Below are positions 22,874 to 33,411 of a stretch of 64,000 bases of DNA, piece by piece. The position numbers and the translations under genes were made by a program. The DNA lies in assembly GCA_030220185.1 (NCBI GenBank), contig JASPKZ010007552.1, forward strand, positions 806,001 through 870,000. The letters run 5' to 3'. The stretch is from Diploptera punctata. Taxonomy: Eukaryota; Arthropoda; Insecta; Blattodea; Blaberidae. How positions within the stretch are numbered: the stretch's first letter is position 1; each line of letters starts with the position of its first letter. Under the pieces are notes generated by a model. That model ran no database searches, was not told the origin of the DNA, and worked only from the letters and a program-made list of their open reading frames with translations.

Positions 22874-22927
22874 TATGTATATATATATATATATATATCC
22901 TATGTATATATATATATATATATATAT
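22829..22927. repeat. Interrupted (TA)n microsatellite
   Basis: Three TA blocks separated by two copies of TCCTATG, showing that a TA-plus-spacer segment was itself duplicated. Confidence 0.95.
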
Positions 22928-22929
22928 GA

Positions 22930-23393
22930 AATTCTTCATTATGATCGAAAAGTTGGAGTTTGGTGTGCTGTTAGCGCTATACGCATAATTTGTCCAATAT
23001 TTTACGAGCAGACTGTAAATGCAAAGAGCTATCGAAATTTCATTTTGACACTATTTTTTCGTGAATTGACAGAAGAAGAGAAATCATATGGATGGTTTCA
23101 ACAAGATTATGCTACTGCTCATACAGAAGAGGAATCCAGTAATAAAATTAGGGAAGTGTTTCAAGATAGAGTGATTAGTGCTGGTGTATGGCCCTCTCGC
23201 TCCTCTGATCTAACAGAGTGTGATTTTTACTTGTGGGGTAAACTGAAAGACAAAGTTTAAGATACAATTTCTCATACATTCCAATAATTAAAACAAAATA
23301 TTATAAATGAAATTGGAAACATTACAGCTTTCTCGATATAATGCCTGTTTAGCCGAGGGTGGACGACATTTGCAGCATCTTCTATAAGATAAG
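22930..23393 (+). pseudogene. Mariner-like transposase C-terminal half
   Basis: From 22940: RKVGVWCAVSAIRIICPIF, a stop-free join to FRELTEEEKSYGWFQQDYAT, then AHTEEESSNKIREVFQDRVI, SAGVWPSRSSDLTECDFYLW and GKLKDKV, then a stop, followed by decayed ELKQNI...NEIGNI. The WFQQDxATAH block carries the second catalytic Asp and WPSRSSDLTECDF the third catalytic position. The start of the gene is missing and a TA microsatellite abuts the break. It belongs to a different subgroup from the 21.1-22.3 kb copy. Frame changes near 22985 and 23265. Confidence 0.85.
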
Positions 23394-23394
23394 A

Positions 23395-24562
23395 TTTTTA
23401 TACATGCTTCATGCGCGGAGTTTATGTGGGAGCAAAGCTGGCTTGTCTTACACTTCTGTTTGTGTACATTGGGTTGCGATTGTTTCCATTCTGATACTGA
23501 ATACATATTTTTGAATTTTGATATATGCTTTGTATAGCCCTTATATGTTGATGAGGAATATTTTCTACTTGAAGAATTTTCCATAAATATGATCTATTAA
23601 CTCTATCATGGGCATTTTCAAAATGTATAAATACAATATAGGTTGGAAGATTAAATGCTCGAATCTTATCATATATGTGCTCTATAACGAATAAAGCACC
23701 TCTTGTCTACTTCTACCTATCCGAAGACCACATTGTTTTCGTCTAAAAAAGTTTCACTATATATATATATATATATAGTTAATTCATTCTTGTGATTGTT
23801 GGCATAAAGATTAAAGGCAGAATATAATAATGTAATTCCTCTATAATTAATACATTACATTTTGTCCCCATTTTTATATTTCTTGATTACTAACCAGGTT
23901 CTCAAATCTTCTGGAACTTCATGTTGGTTCTAAATATTAAATGATGCTTCAATACTGGACCTCCAAATTTATATTGATCCACATTAATATTTTCGAGACC
24001 TGGACATTTCGTGATTCTGGAATTTTTTAATACTGCTTCTAATTCTTCCATTGTAATCTTTACATTTGTATCATCAAAAGTATTTATGATATCATCTGTA
24101 TCATAATCAACCGTTGAAATACAATCCATAGTTCATTATAGTACTTAATCCATTCTTGTTCAGATGTAGAATTTATTTTTAATTTATTATTATTTGTTGT
24201 TTTAAAAATCTCAATATTTTGAAACCTTTTCTCTGTGCCCCAGTAATATCCCGCTCCAAGGATTTAACTTTCTCCAATCCTTTCATATAACTTCTGTAGG
24301 TTTTTTACGAACTTAAGCGCGATTTTATTTATATTCAAAAAAATGTTCTTCTTTATTAGATTGCAAATATTTCTGGATTTTTTTTCTGTAATTAAATTCT
24401 TTAAATCCTCATTCCATGTTCCCAGGTATTTCTTTATTTTTTTATTTATAGCCGAGGCATTCCTCTGCTGCTTTTAAAATATTTTTTTATATCTAACCAG
24501 AATTCATTGACGTTAGGATTTTCTGATAAATGATTGGGATTTACTTCAATGTATTTTGATAT
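23395..24562 (-). pseudogene. LINE reverse transcriptase fragment
   Basis: Minus strand, read downward from 24562: a lysine-rich linker (24560-24150), MEELEAVLKNSRITKCPGLE and NINVDQYKFGGPVLK (24060-23950), then after a gap IVFIHFENAHDRVNRSYLW (about 23640-23580), a region like IRAIQSIYQN, and RSVRQA near 23425. The fragment ends where the mariner fragment begins and lacks the FADD motif and tail. A TA run (23758-23777) sits in the middle. At 24563 it meets the 3' end of another LINE, so it was probably the target of that insertion. Confidence 0.72.
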
Positions 24563-24564
24563 GC

Positions 24565-24976
24565 AGATAGATAGATAGACAGATCATTGGTTGATTAATG
24601 TCTTTGAAATCGTCCGATTCCTAATATCCAATTTTGTCGGTCCATCCAATCTCCTGGTTGTAGACGTTTCTCCTTCATGTATAAACATATTCCCTGACTC
24701 CAGGAGGTTTTAGGTCTTCCTCTGCCTCATATTTCCTCAGGTGTCCATTCCAAAACAGATTTTGGTAGCCGATCCTCTTCCATTCGCTGGACATGTCCGT
24801 ACGTAATTGCTGAGTTTTAATATAATCTAAAATAGTGTCTTCAATCTTAATTTTCTCCCTTATAACTGAGTTCCTATTTTTTTTTCTCTTCTTGAAATTC
24901 TTGCTGCCCTTCGTATAAAATTCATTTCTTTTGTCAAAAGATACTTACTTGTTTTTGTTGTTAACGGCCAAATGAT
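24565..24976 (-). pseudogene. Older LINE (type C), 3' part
   Basis: Minus strand: KSIIWPLTTKTSKYLLTKEM, NFIRRAARISRREKK, then GHVQRMEEDRLPKSVLEWTP in another frame, and GDWMDRQNW.LGIGR. The 3' end near 24567-24581 is a (GATA)n run. It is interrupted on its 5' side at 24976 by a younger LINE and resumes at 28168. Joining the two sides restores an uninterrupted protein context around 'IYHTIVKSII'. Confidence 0.8.
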
Positions 24977-25038
24977 GCTTTTAACAATTCTTCTTCTCCT
25001 TCCGTATGCAGTATTGGGTGATGATGCCCGTTCTGCAA

Positions 25039-26410
25039 CTACAAACATTGATCTTTCCATCGGTTGAAGGGTCTTTCGAGGTCTCTTTTGCCTTTAGGGT
25101 TGAGGTGGTAAATCATCTTTGGTAAACGGGATTTTGACATTCTCTGGACGTGTTGGAACCATTTAATCTGATAATTTTGTATATGTTCAACCATTTCCCT
25201 ACTATTCCACTGCACCCTTATCTCATCAATCTCCATTCTATCCCTTAAAGTTACTTCAGTTAGTGATCGGAAGAATCTCATTTGTGAACTATTAATGCGG
25301 GATTTAACTTTTGCTCGAAGTGTCCAGCATTCACTTCCGTATAGTAGAGCAGGTTTGGCCATGGCATTATGATATCTCAATTGTATTTCTTTCCTCATTT
25401 GTTTTCCAAAATTTCTCCTAATTACACCATTTAGTCTGTTATATTTTTCTAAATTTGTTTCCACATATTTTTGATTATGAAACTGTGATATATTATTACC
25501 TAAATAATTAAAGTGTGTTACTTGTTCTATTGGTTTATTATTTATTATTATTTTTACTCTCGAAAGTTCCTTTCCAGTGATTGCCATGGATTTGGTTTTA
25601 TTTTCAGATATTTTCATGTTGTATTTTTCCAGGGTATTCTACAATTTAAACACTGACCTCTGCAAATCATCTTCATTCTCTGCTAGAAGTACTTGATCAT
25701 CTGCGAAGATTATTGTTTGTATTTGGTTTCCTCTACACATTTTTTCTCCTGGGGGGTTTAGTTTTTTCCACTCCTGGACAATTTCATTCATATATAGAAT
25801 ATACAGTAATGGAGATAGTCCACATCCCTATCTTAAACCTTGGTTAATTTCAAATGTATCTGTTATTTTCCCATGATCTAACTTTACTTTTATAAATGTG
25901 GTTTCATATAAACTTTTTATATCATTTATTAGATTATTGGGGACTTGGTAGCTTTCCAATATTTTCCACATTATGTCCCGTTTGACTTTATCATAGGCCT
26001 TTTCAAAATCTAAAAATAATATATATAGGGGGATATTAAATTCTTTCCACTTCTCAATTAGTTGTTTTGCAACAAATATGGCGTCGATACACGATCGATC
26101 TTTTCGGAATCCACTTTGTTCCTCTCGAATTTTATCTTCTGTGATTTTCTGAAGTTTTTGTTTTAAAACGGATGTATATATTTTAGATACTGTTGTCAAC
26201 AATAATATTCCTCTATAATTTGAACAGTTACTTTTTTCTCCTTTCTTATGGATGGGTATTACTAATGATGTTTTCCAGTCCTCAGGTATTATTCCATGTG
26301 CCCATATATCATTAAAAATGTGTACCAATCTAATATAGAGTGGTTTCCCCCCATATTTACAAAGCTCCATTGGTATACCATCTACTCCACTAGCTTTTCT
26401 ATTTTTCATT
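25039..26410 (-). pseudogene. LINE type B reverse transcriptase and tail (few lesions)
   Basis: The frame at 26409-25828 is open for 193 codons: RKASGVDGIPMELCKYGGKP, SLVIPIHKKGEKSNCSNYRG, IREEQSGFRKDRSC, LFLDFEKAYDKVKRD (catalytic Asp) and FEINQGLR. A single stop follows, then GCGLSPLLYILYMNE and IIFADDQVLLAENEDDL (about 25690, catalytic DD). A stop near 25640 precedes the 192-codon frame at 25617-25039: MKISENKTKSMAI, KPALLYGSECWTLRAKV and a HVQRMSKSRLP...GKRDLERP tail. Only about two to three lesions were seen, making it the best-kept polymerase in the window. Confidence 0.9.
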
Positions 26411-26859
26411 TTCTATCACTTCATCCAATGTTATAGCATTATATTTTCTGTGGGACAGGGAGGTGTATTTGTTTATTCTTCCTCTGCAAATAATAACTGT
26501 CTGAAATGCTGTGTCCATTGTTCTGCTGTCATTCCGTTTATAGCCAATTTATCCGTACACTCTTCTTTTAATCGCTGGAATACTTTGAAACCATATCTTT
26601 TTGCTCCTGTGACATCTCTTTCTATATTTTTTATAAAACTTTCCCATCCTTCATTTTTTTAATTTTCTGGATAATTTTCTTACTATTGCTTGTTTGTGTT
26701 TGTAATCTATTCTATCATTAATAGTTCCAGAATTAAGCCATATTAAATAAGCTACCTTCTTTTACTGATTGCTTCTTTTATTTCTTCATTCCAAACTTTA
26801 AATCGATTTTTTGGTCTATTTTTGGAGGTGCCCAAACACATGGAATTGTCTGCTTTTTT

Positions 26860-27775
26860 AATTGATTCTTTTAATTTTGTCCAATCTATTTCTACATCTC
26901 CAACTCTTGGTTTCAAGTTTTGTTTTATTCGATGTTTCATATAGCTGTCTTATACTATCTTGTTTTCGACGAGCTGTACTTAATATTTTTCGTTTTCTGA
27001 TTGCTTTTCTAACTTTCTTCCTTCTTAAAATAACGCTGATATTCGTTCTAATTTTTCCAACCACTAAAAAGTGATCAGAATCTATTTCTGTCCCCCTATA
27101 AACTCTCGTATCCATTATTTGTGTCCAAAATTTTCTGTTTGCTATTATGTAATCTATTATAGATCTGGATCCCCGACTCATCCAAGTAAGCTTATGTATA
27201 TCTTTATGTTTGAAAAATGTATTTGTAATTCGTAGCTGATTATACATACAAAAATCTCTTAAAATTATCCCTTTATCATTTGCTTCATTTTCTCCATGTG
27301 GGCCAATTAAATCTTTAATGGTTTTATTTCCCATTCTGGCATTGAAGTCTCCTAATATTAATATCTGGTCATTTTTATTTATTCTATCCTTTATATCTTT
27401 AATTCATTATAGAATTTATCTGCTTCTTTTTTATTTCCAGTAGATGGGGCATATATTCCTATTATTGTTAAATTATCTCTTCCTAACTTTAGTCTTAATA
27501 TTACTATTCTGTCACTTATCCAGGAATGAGTTTTTTTTCTCCAATTTTGTTTTATTAAAATAGCAATTCCAGATTTGGCTCTTTCTGTCTTTTCTACTCC
27601 TGAATAGATCATATGATAATCTCCCATTTCTGTTGATCCTCTTCCTTTCTTTTTGTCTCACTAATAACAGCTATGTCTATTTGTCTTTTCTTCAATTCCT
27701 CTACCAATTCTTCATTTTTTATTAAGTCCTCTTATGTTCCAGGTTGCCAAATTCCTATAATCATAAATCCTTTGT
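26860..27775 (-). pseudogene. LINE type B endonuclease (few lesions)
   Basis: Apurinic-type endonuclease. Minus-strand landmarks are NLATWNIRG (about 27750), IDIAVISETKKKGRGS (about 27680, catalytic Glu), MIYSGVEKTERAKSGIAILI (27610-27550), LTIIGIYAPSTGNKKEA (about 27470), ILGDFNARMGNK (about 27350), HKLTWMSRGSRSIIDYII (about 27190-27130) and RVYRGTEIDSDHFLVVGKI (about 27100-27040). All catalytic motifs expected of the family are present. Frameshifts lie near 27395, 27640 and 27725. It is followed by the basic linker and the polymerase of the same element. Confidence 0.88.
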
Positions 27776-28167
27776 GCTTTGCCTGTCGTCATAATGTTAT
27801 TATCCGCCTGCTTATTTCTTGTAGTCTTTCGAGTATTTAAAGTTGTCCCCATTATAGGTTACCAGCCTATAGTTGGGTAAGTGCAATGGTGGGGTTGCCA
27901 CCTCAATGCTTCTTGGACAGGCATGCATTTCTGTAGGGGATGCTCCCTTAGCCTTTGAAGTTTCTCCTTCTCCGCAAGGCAGCGGTTCCTCTCTCTTTCC
28001 CTGAGTGAGGGTAGGGTGCCTCTTCCACCAAATCTGCCGTATTAAGGGTATCTCTCTCCGCCATCATTGCCGTTGAGGTCTTCACCGTTCCCTGGTAAAG
28101 GGCCCTCACATGGTACTATCAGCCGGGCCAGCTGAAACAAGGTTTTTTACGAGGGCTTTTAACAATT

Positions 28168-29270
28168 GTATGATATATATTCATTTTATTCTTATTAATT
28201 ATATTTTTTATCCCAGAATATTTCATTGAGGCAAAAATTGCAAATTTTCCTTTATTATTTCAATTTCTTATTTCCTCTTCATAACTCCCATTTCCTAAAT
28301 ATGTGATCTAACTACAAGATTTTATTGTTTCTCCAGTCTCCAAAATTAAATTTTGTTCTGATTCACCTATTGATAAATATTTTGTTTTATTTCATTTTCA
28401 AATTAGTCCCCATTTTTCATATTCTTCTATTAATTTTCTAGTCATACATTCTAAATCTTCTTAATCTTGTGCATTTTAACAATTGATCATCTGCAAAATG
28501 TAAGTTGTATAGAGTTTAGTTGTTTGAAATAAGAATTCCCATGCTTGAACATTTTCTCCTCCAATTCTTTAACGTTTCATGTACATATATTTTAAACAGA
28601 GTCGGCGATAGACAACAACCTTGACGAAGACCTTTATTTATCGTAAAGCCATGTGACAATTTACTGTCAATTTTAATTTTAGATGTGCAATTATTGCCAT
28701 ATATATTCTGTATAGCTTTAATTAGTATAGTCTTAATTCCCATACGTCTTAAAGCAATCCATAGTTTCTGTATAGGGACATTGCTATATGCTTTCTCAAG
28801 ATCTACAAATAGTAGGTGCAAAGGTTGTCCACATTGCATTTTCTTTTCTATTGCCTGAGCAATGCAAAATAAATTGTCGGTTGTGGAACGACCTGCTCTA
28901 CATCCTGACTGTCCCTCTAATTCCATAACACTATGTTTTTTTTTCCAAATAATATTTTAGTATACGTCCATAGAGTCTACTCATAGCACTTGTTACTGTT
29001 ATATCTCTATAATTTTCACATTGGTCTTTTTTTTTCCTTTTTGTGGATTTTCGAAATGTATCCTAGTTTCAATTCTTCAGGAACTTTTTCGCCATTCATA
29101 AATTTTGTAAATAATTTTCTCAGTCGTTCAAATAAATGGTCGGATCCATGTTTTAATAGTTTTGCTGGTACTCCTCCTGGACCACTAGCTCTTTTATTTT
29201 TAAAGATTGAATATTCATTTTGTGACATCAGTCCGGTCATTTCTTTCCTTTAGATTCTGAGAATGTATAG
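28168..29270 (-). pseudogene. Older LINE (type C), 5' part of reverse transcriptase
   Basis: Minus strand: FKNKRASGPGGVPAKLLKHG (about 29200), YISKIHKKEKK (about 29040), QSGCRAGRSTTDNLFCIAQA (about 28900), LFVDLEKAYSNVPIQKLW (28830-28770), INKGLRQGCCLSPTLFKIY (28650-28590) and HFADDQLL (about 28490, catalytic DD). It continues across the younger LINE into 24976-24565. No endonuclease region is present: the sequence upstream of 29270 passes directly into a leader-like segment. Frameshifts near 28935 and 28510. Confidence 0.82.
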
Positions 29271-29480
29271 ATCTCCTCAGAATGGGTTACCAACCCATCG
29301 CTGATGAAGTTCAGTGGTGGGATTGCCACCTTGAGGCCTCTGAACTAGCCTGCTTTTCTGTTTGGGAGTGCTCCAATAGCCAGTTGGTCCGGTTTGTGAG
29401 CGCCGGATACTCGCTCTCACCCTCTCCCATCTGCTGTAATTATGAGTTACATTGTCCAGAGGTCACGACGAGGACGTGGG
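29271..29480 (-). repeat. LINE leader-like segment
   Basis: 'gggttaccaacccat', 'gtggtgggattgccacct' and 'ctgcttttctgtttgggag' match in order the leader of the LINE at 24990-28154 and, more loosely, those near 31900 and 45040 (plus). It is therefore the 5' end of a related LINE whose endonuclease has been deleted. Confidence 0.65.
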
Positions 29481-29705
29481 AGTAGGATTCGCTGGTAGAG
29501 CTGCCTGGTGTTATGATAGTTGGCTTTACACAACATTTTATAGAGCATGTCAATCTGGCATTAACAGCTCCGCTGTGGCCATTGCCAGCCTTTATATTAT
29601 GAATATAAAATATATGTATATAAAATTGTACCTTTCTTCCAAATTGATGTATAAATCCATCAGTAATACTTTTATCAAATAAGTAATAAAATATTTATAT
29701 GGTAT
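29481..29705. other. Short spacer
   Basis: Nothing recognised. The final bases form the left target duplication of the SINE. Confidence 0.4.
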
Positions 29706-29713
29706 TATAAAAT

Positions 29714-30020
29714 CACGCCGTAGCGTAATGGTTAAGGCACTGAGCTACAAGCCAGAGGGTCGAGGGTTCAAGTCCCGTTGGGGTCAGGATTTTTAAACTG
29801 ACCCAAACCCTTTGGCGGCACTATGGCCCTGGGATCGACTCAGCCTCTAACGGAAATGAGTACCAGACGCTTGTTCTGGGGGTAAAGGCGGCCGTCACGC
29901 AGGGCTGACAACCCGGCTGGCATAAAGTGCCGATTGTCTAGAAAAAGTGGGAGCCATAACCTCCTACTACTCAAAGAGCCTCCGGGCCTGTTGTGGGATC
30001 ACTTTACTTTACCTTACTTC
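29714..30020 (+). mobile_element. SINE type B, plus copy
   Basis: The tRNA-derived head has an A box (TAGCGTAATGGTTAAGGC, about 29719-29736) and a B box (GGTTCAAGTCC, 29765-29775), followed by a ~230-bp body ending 'gatcactttactttacc'. TATAAAAT occurs directly on both sides (29706-29713 and 30021-30028), a short target duplication. The copies at 59448-59741 and 5130-5415 share the whole body. Confidence 0.9.
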
Positions 30021-30249
30021 TATAAAATGTACACATTTCATATGGTTGCTAAGGTAAACAATTTTCATAATTATATAGTTTTAGTTATTTGCAGCCATAA
30101 TTCACTATGAAAATATAATATTACTATGTAAAACTATCCATAAACCTTTCATAAAAACTGATATATCAAAATGTATCACAATATTTATATAATTATTTCT
30201 CAAAAACCTATAAATATGGAGCACTTAATACTTGATGTTTTTTATGTCA
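30021..30249. other. AT-rich spacer
   Basis: No feature recognised. Confidence 0.4.
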
Positions 30250-30815
30250 ACAATGTATAAGACAACAATATAATAGAAAAAGTTAATAACTTTACTTATC
30301 TTGGCTGCAATCTTTCCTACGACACATGTAAAGACATAGACATAAAATTGGTCAAATTTCAAAAACTTATAGGAACAATAAAAAGCATTCTTTTCCGAAA
30401 AGTACGTCCAGATACAATTCTAAAATTTTATAAAACAATGGCTCTTCCAACTCTACTTTATGGTTCTAAAACCTGGACTCTTACTACAGGTAAATTAAAT
30501 AGGATAGTAGCTGCAGAAATGAAGTTATTAAGACCTTTAGCGGGTTATACGCTTTATGATCAAATACATAATGAAGATATCCGCAAAGCTCTCAACACAC
30601 CAGCAATAACTGAAATCATTCAAAAATATCAAAATAATTGGCATGAACACCTTCTGAGAATGCCAAACAATAGACTACCTCTGCAGCTATTGAACTACAG
30701 ACCCACAGGGCGAAGAGACCGACGAAGACCTAAGAAGAGATGGAGGGATCAATTTCTTTCCTGAAGCGGAACAGGCCAATGGCCTAATCCATTACTGCCA
30801 TTGATGATGAATATT
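30250..30815 (+). pseudogene. LINE type B C-terminal region
   Basis: Plus strand: VNNFTYLGCNLSYDT (about 30285), a 138-codon open frame from 30348 with FYKTMALPTLLYGSKTWTLT, AAEMKLLRPLAGYTLYDQI, NNWHEHLLRMPNNRLPLQLL and RRDRRRPKKRWRDQF, then the stop at 30762. The 3' region has 'aacaggccaatggcctaat' and a short GAT run. The copy is 5'-truncated, with the catalytic DD motif lost just upstream. Immediately downstream lies a 27-bp minisatellite. Confidence 0.85.
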
Positions 30816-30846
30816 CATTTTAATATTATCCATATCCAATTGTATA

Positions 30847-31032
30847 TGTTCATCTTCATGATATGCAGATATATGTTCATCTTCATGATATGCAGATATA
30901 TGTTCATCTTCATGATATGCAGATATATGTTCATCTTCATGATATGCAGATATATGTTCATCTTCATGATATGCAGATATATGTTCATCTTCATGATATG
31001 CAGATATATGTTCATCTTCATGATATGCAGAT
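30847..31032. repeat. 27-bp minisatellite, ~7 units
   Basis: TGTTCATCTTCATGATATGC plus AGATATA repeats exactly every 27 bases from 30847 (30874, 30901, 30928, 30955, 30982, 31009). Because 27 is a multiple of three, both strands carry long but meaningless open frames (MFIFMICRY and MKMNIYLHI repeats). The units appear identical, so the expansion is recent. Confidence 0.97.
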
Positions 31033-31124
31033 TTTACGCTTTATTCTTCTAGGAGGCGTACCTTCATTATTGTATTTTCTTTTGATATTACACATTGTTT
31101 TGGTTTTTATTGGTAATTTAATAA

Positions 31125-32110
31125 ATTGAAGTGAAAATTACTTTGCAATAGGAAGTGGTCAGTATCCAATGCACTGCCTCTATAAACTCTAGTATCTCTA
31201 ATGTGTGAATACAGGTGCTCATTTATTATTTTGAAATCTATAATTGATTTAGTTCCTCAGGCTGCCCATGTATACTTATAAATATATTTATGATTAAAAA
31301 AAAGGAATTTGTAATAATTAAATTATTAAAAACGCAAAATACTTTTAACATCTATCCATTATTGTTGCGAATGGGTTCTCCTCCTGATCGATTACATCCC
31401 GGAACAGGTTGATTTCCAATATGTCCATTAAAGTATCCAGCTAAACTGATCTGTTTGTTCTTATAAATTTTATCAAAAGTGATTTGCAAGTCAGCATAAA
31501 ATTCTGTTGATTCAAATATCTTGCGTGAACGCCCATAATAGTCTTTTTAATGAAATTTTAGGTATAATGTTAATATCCTACTTGAAACCCATTCATACCT
31601 TATAATTTCTTTCGCCAATCCTTTTTCATGTGGATAGCCACACCTGATGACTCCCACATTTCAGTTGGAAATCCTGAATATATCATTACTTACTTCTTTA
31701 TATCTTTTGATCATTTCATTTTCTTTTGGTTTCTGTAATAATTGAAATACCTACTTTCTCGTTTGATCATTGTTGACAAAGTTTGACCTTATTTTACGTT
31801 ATCCCTTGATTTGTTTTGTCTTATTCATAGCCTGGTGGTCAACATCCGAGTATTTACTTTGAGCAGTTTTCGAGTAATAAAAAATTCCCTATTATGGGCT
31901 ACCAACCCACAGATAGGTAGCTTGGTGCTGGGGCTGCCAACTGAATTTCCAAGAAAGCTTGTAGAAAGAGTTAGTAGGAAAAAAAGGAAATCATACCCTA
32001 AGCCTCGGATACTCTAATACATCGGATTCGAAAAAAGAAGAGAGTTCGTCAAGAGAAACCTGACAGCAAAGGATATACATAGGAATGTGGTGATACCAGA
32101 TCGGTTCTTA
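31125..32110 (-). pseudogene. LINE type B 5' part (endonuclease and leader)
   Basis: Minus strand, from the right: leader 32110-31800 with 'ggctaccaacccacag', decayed sequence, a GxFNGH-type catalytic loop near 31415 (LNGHIGNQPVPG), KYIYKYTWAA near 31265, KSIIDF near 31245 and VYRGSALDTDHFLL near 31180-31150. The reverse transcriptase is missing. The copy stops near 31125, 93 bp from the minisatellite and facing the plus-strand LINE tail at 30250-30815. Many frame changes. Confidence 0.75.
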
Positions 32111-32266
32111 ACCCACGATGCTGACAACTGCAATTTGGTGAGTAGCCCAAATTGTTAATATACATTATCACAAATATTTTATAGAACCTAAACTACAAAA
32201 TTTAAATTAATAATAAATCGCCAAAGTAAATGTGTTCACTTAATCTCAAGTAACTAGGGACTTGTT
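32111..32266. other. Short spacer
   Basis: AT-rich, nothing recognised. Confidence 0.4.
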
Positions 32267-32615
32267 TACCTAACTAACTCATTGGCGCTATCGAACACGT
32301 TGGTTCATGGCCGCGCGGACATAAGCTCTACATAAATCCCTATCCTGAGCTAATGTTTTGAAATCATTCCTTGTATAACATACTTCCCTCAAATCATAGT
32401 TAATGTTATTCTCCTACCTCATTTTTGGTCTACAAACTGGACGTTTTCCCTCTGGCTTTCCTACAAGAAGTTTCCATGTAAGTCTTTCATTCACCAGTCG
32501 TGCCACATGTCCTGCCCATCGCAGTCTACGAGACTTAACTGTTCTCATTATATCTGGCTTCTTATAAAGAACATTTCATTTTTATGTAGTCTTCTCCGTT
32601 CACTTAACTGTTCAT
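32267..32615 (-). pseudogene. LINE type A minus copy, 3' segment
   Basis: The minus strand aligns with 20545-20875 of the full-length type A LINE: the end motif, LREV.YTGND, the KPEG.RPV tail and SRRLRWAGHVARL. It ends at ...TGTTCATATCT, where an insertion begins. The same LINE resumes at 33238 and again at 34593. Confidence 0.85.
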
Positions 32616-33237
32616 ATATCTGTTTGTGTGGCAAAGTCCGATTTCACAGACTTCTTCCAAAGGCCACAAAGCTATTGGAATGTAATGACACTGATGTAAT
32701 GTTATGTAACTTAAGACTTATCTTTAGTAAAAAAAATACTTTAAATAAGAAACTTCATTTATTTATACCACTTAAAGAACACATCTTAACATTTCACTTC
32801 ACTGCACATCAATACTTACAAAGCTATTGCAACTTTATTCTGTTTAACGCATTTTGCGGAGATGCTTTTCAACGCGTGTTGCCTGCACGAGATCTTGGTT
32901 TCATCTGAGGGCCAGGGGCGGCTACAAGACGTTATACGCACGCACAACCAAGCTTCTAGAAGTTTCCAGATGCTTAGTTTCGCGGGACAAATTGAGCGCG
33001 AAACATACAAGGGCCTTTGAGAAAATTATAAATTTAATTATGTACCGCCCAACTATGCTTAAGACAAAAGGCATGTGACAATGACTTGCGATATTTTTAT
33101 GATGCAGGTTACTAGATTATTCCATAAGAATCTTAATGCACGAAGGACTTAAGGTAATGTATTACGCAATTAAATACAAGTCGTACAAAAATAGTTCAAA
33201 TTAATTTATATAAAAAATAAAATAAGAATTATCCAAT
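32616..33237. mobile_element. Unclassified 622-bp insertion in a LINE
   Basis: Comparison with the intact type A LINE shows sequence here that the LINE lacks. ATATCT is present at both edges, consistent with a short target duplication. It contains an open frame of moderate length (32507-32908) that crosses the left junction and is therefore chance. No terminal inverted repeats, poly(A) or tRNA-like boxes were found. It includes a GC-richer core at 32860-33000. The class is unknown. Confidence 0.6.
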
Positions 33238-33376
33238 ATCTTAGGTCCAAAATTTTTCTTAAGAACTTCATTCTCAAATATTTCCTTTCCTCCATTAAAG
33301 TAAGAATCCATGCTTGGCATCCATATAATATAACTGGTAAAATAATAGTTTTATATATTTTCAGTTTAACGTTTTT
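33238..33376 (-). pseudogene. LINE type A minus copy, middle segment
   Basis: Aligns on the minus strand with about 20375-20515 of the full-length LINE: NVKLKIYKTIILPVILYG and the FENEVLKKNFGPK region. It is cut on its left by the 622-bp insertion and on its right, within the run of T in 'cagtttaacgttttt', by the foldback element. Confidence 0.85.
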
Positions 33377-33411
33377 ACACTCTTTATATTGGCTTGAATT
33401 GTATCTATCTA

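Larger units (their letters stand above)
24990..28154 (-). mobile_element. Full-length LINE (type B) nested in older LINE, 13-bp target duplication
   Basis: A 3165-bp element on the minus strand, bounded on both sides by GCTTTTAACAATT (24977-24989 and 28155-28167). Order from the right: a leader (28154-27790) with blocks shared with other type B leaders ('ggttaccagcctat', 'gttgccacct'), an endonuclease, a linker, a reverse transcriptase and a tail, ending in (GAA)n at 24990-24998. It inserted into the coding sequence of an older LINE of the same orientation. It is the youngest element of the 23-29 kb nest. Confidence 0.92.

Noticed and set aside
29714..29790. Functional tRNA gene
   Set aside because: The A and B boxes are good, but the sequence continues into a SINE body with two other copies and a target duplication, so it is a SINE head.
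30801..31129. Three overlapping frames of 68-88 codons
   Set aside because: They are produced by the 27-bp minisatellite, whose length is a multiple of three. Repeated MFIFMICRY-type peptides are not a gene.
32507..32908. 133-codon frame
   Set aside because: It starts in antisense LINE sequence and runs across an insertion junction, so it cannot be an ancestral gene.
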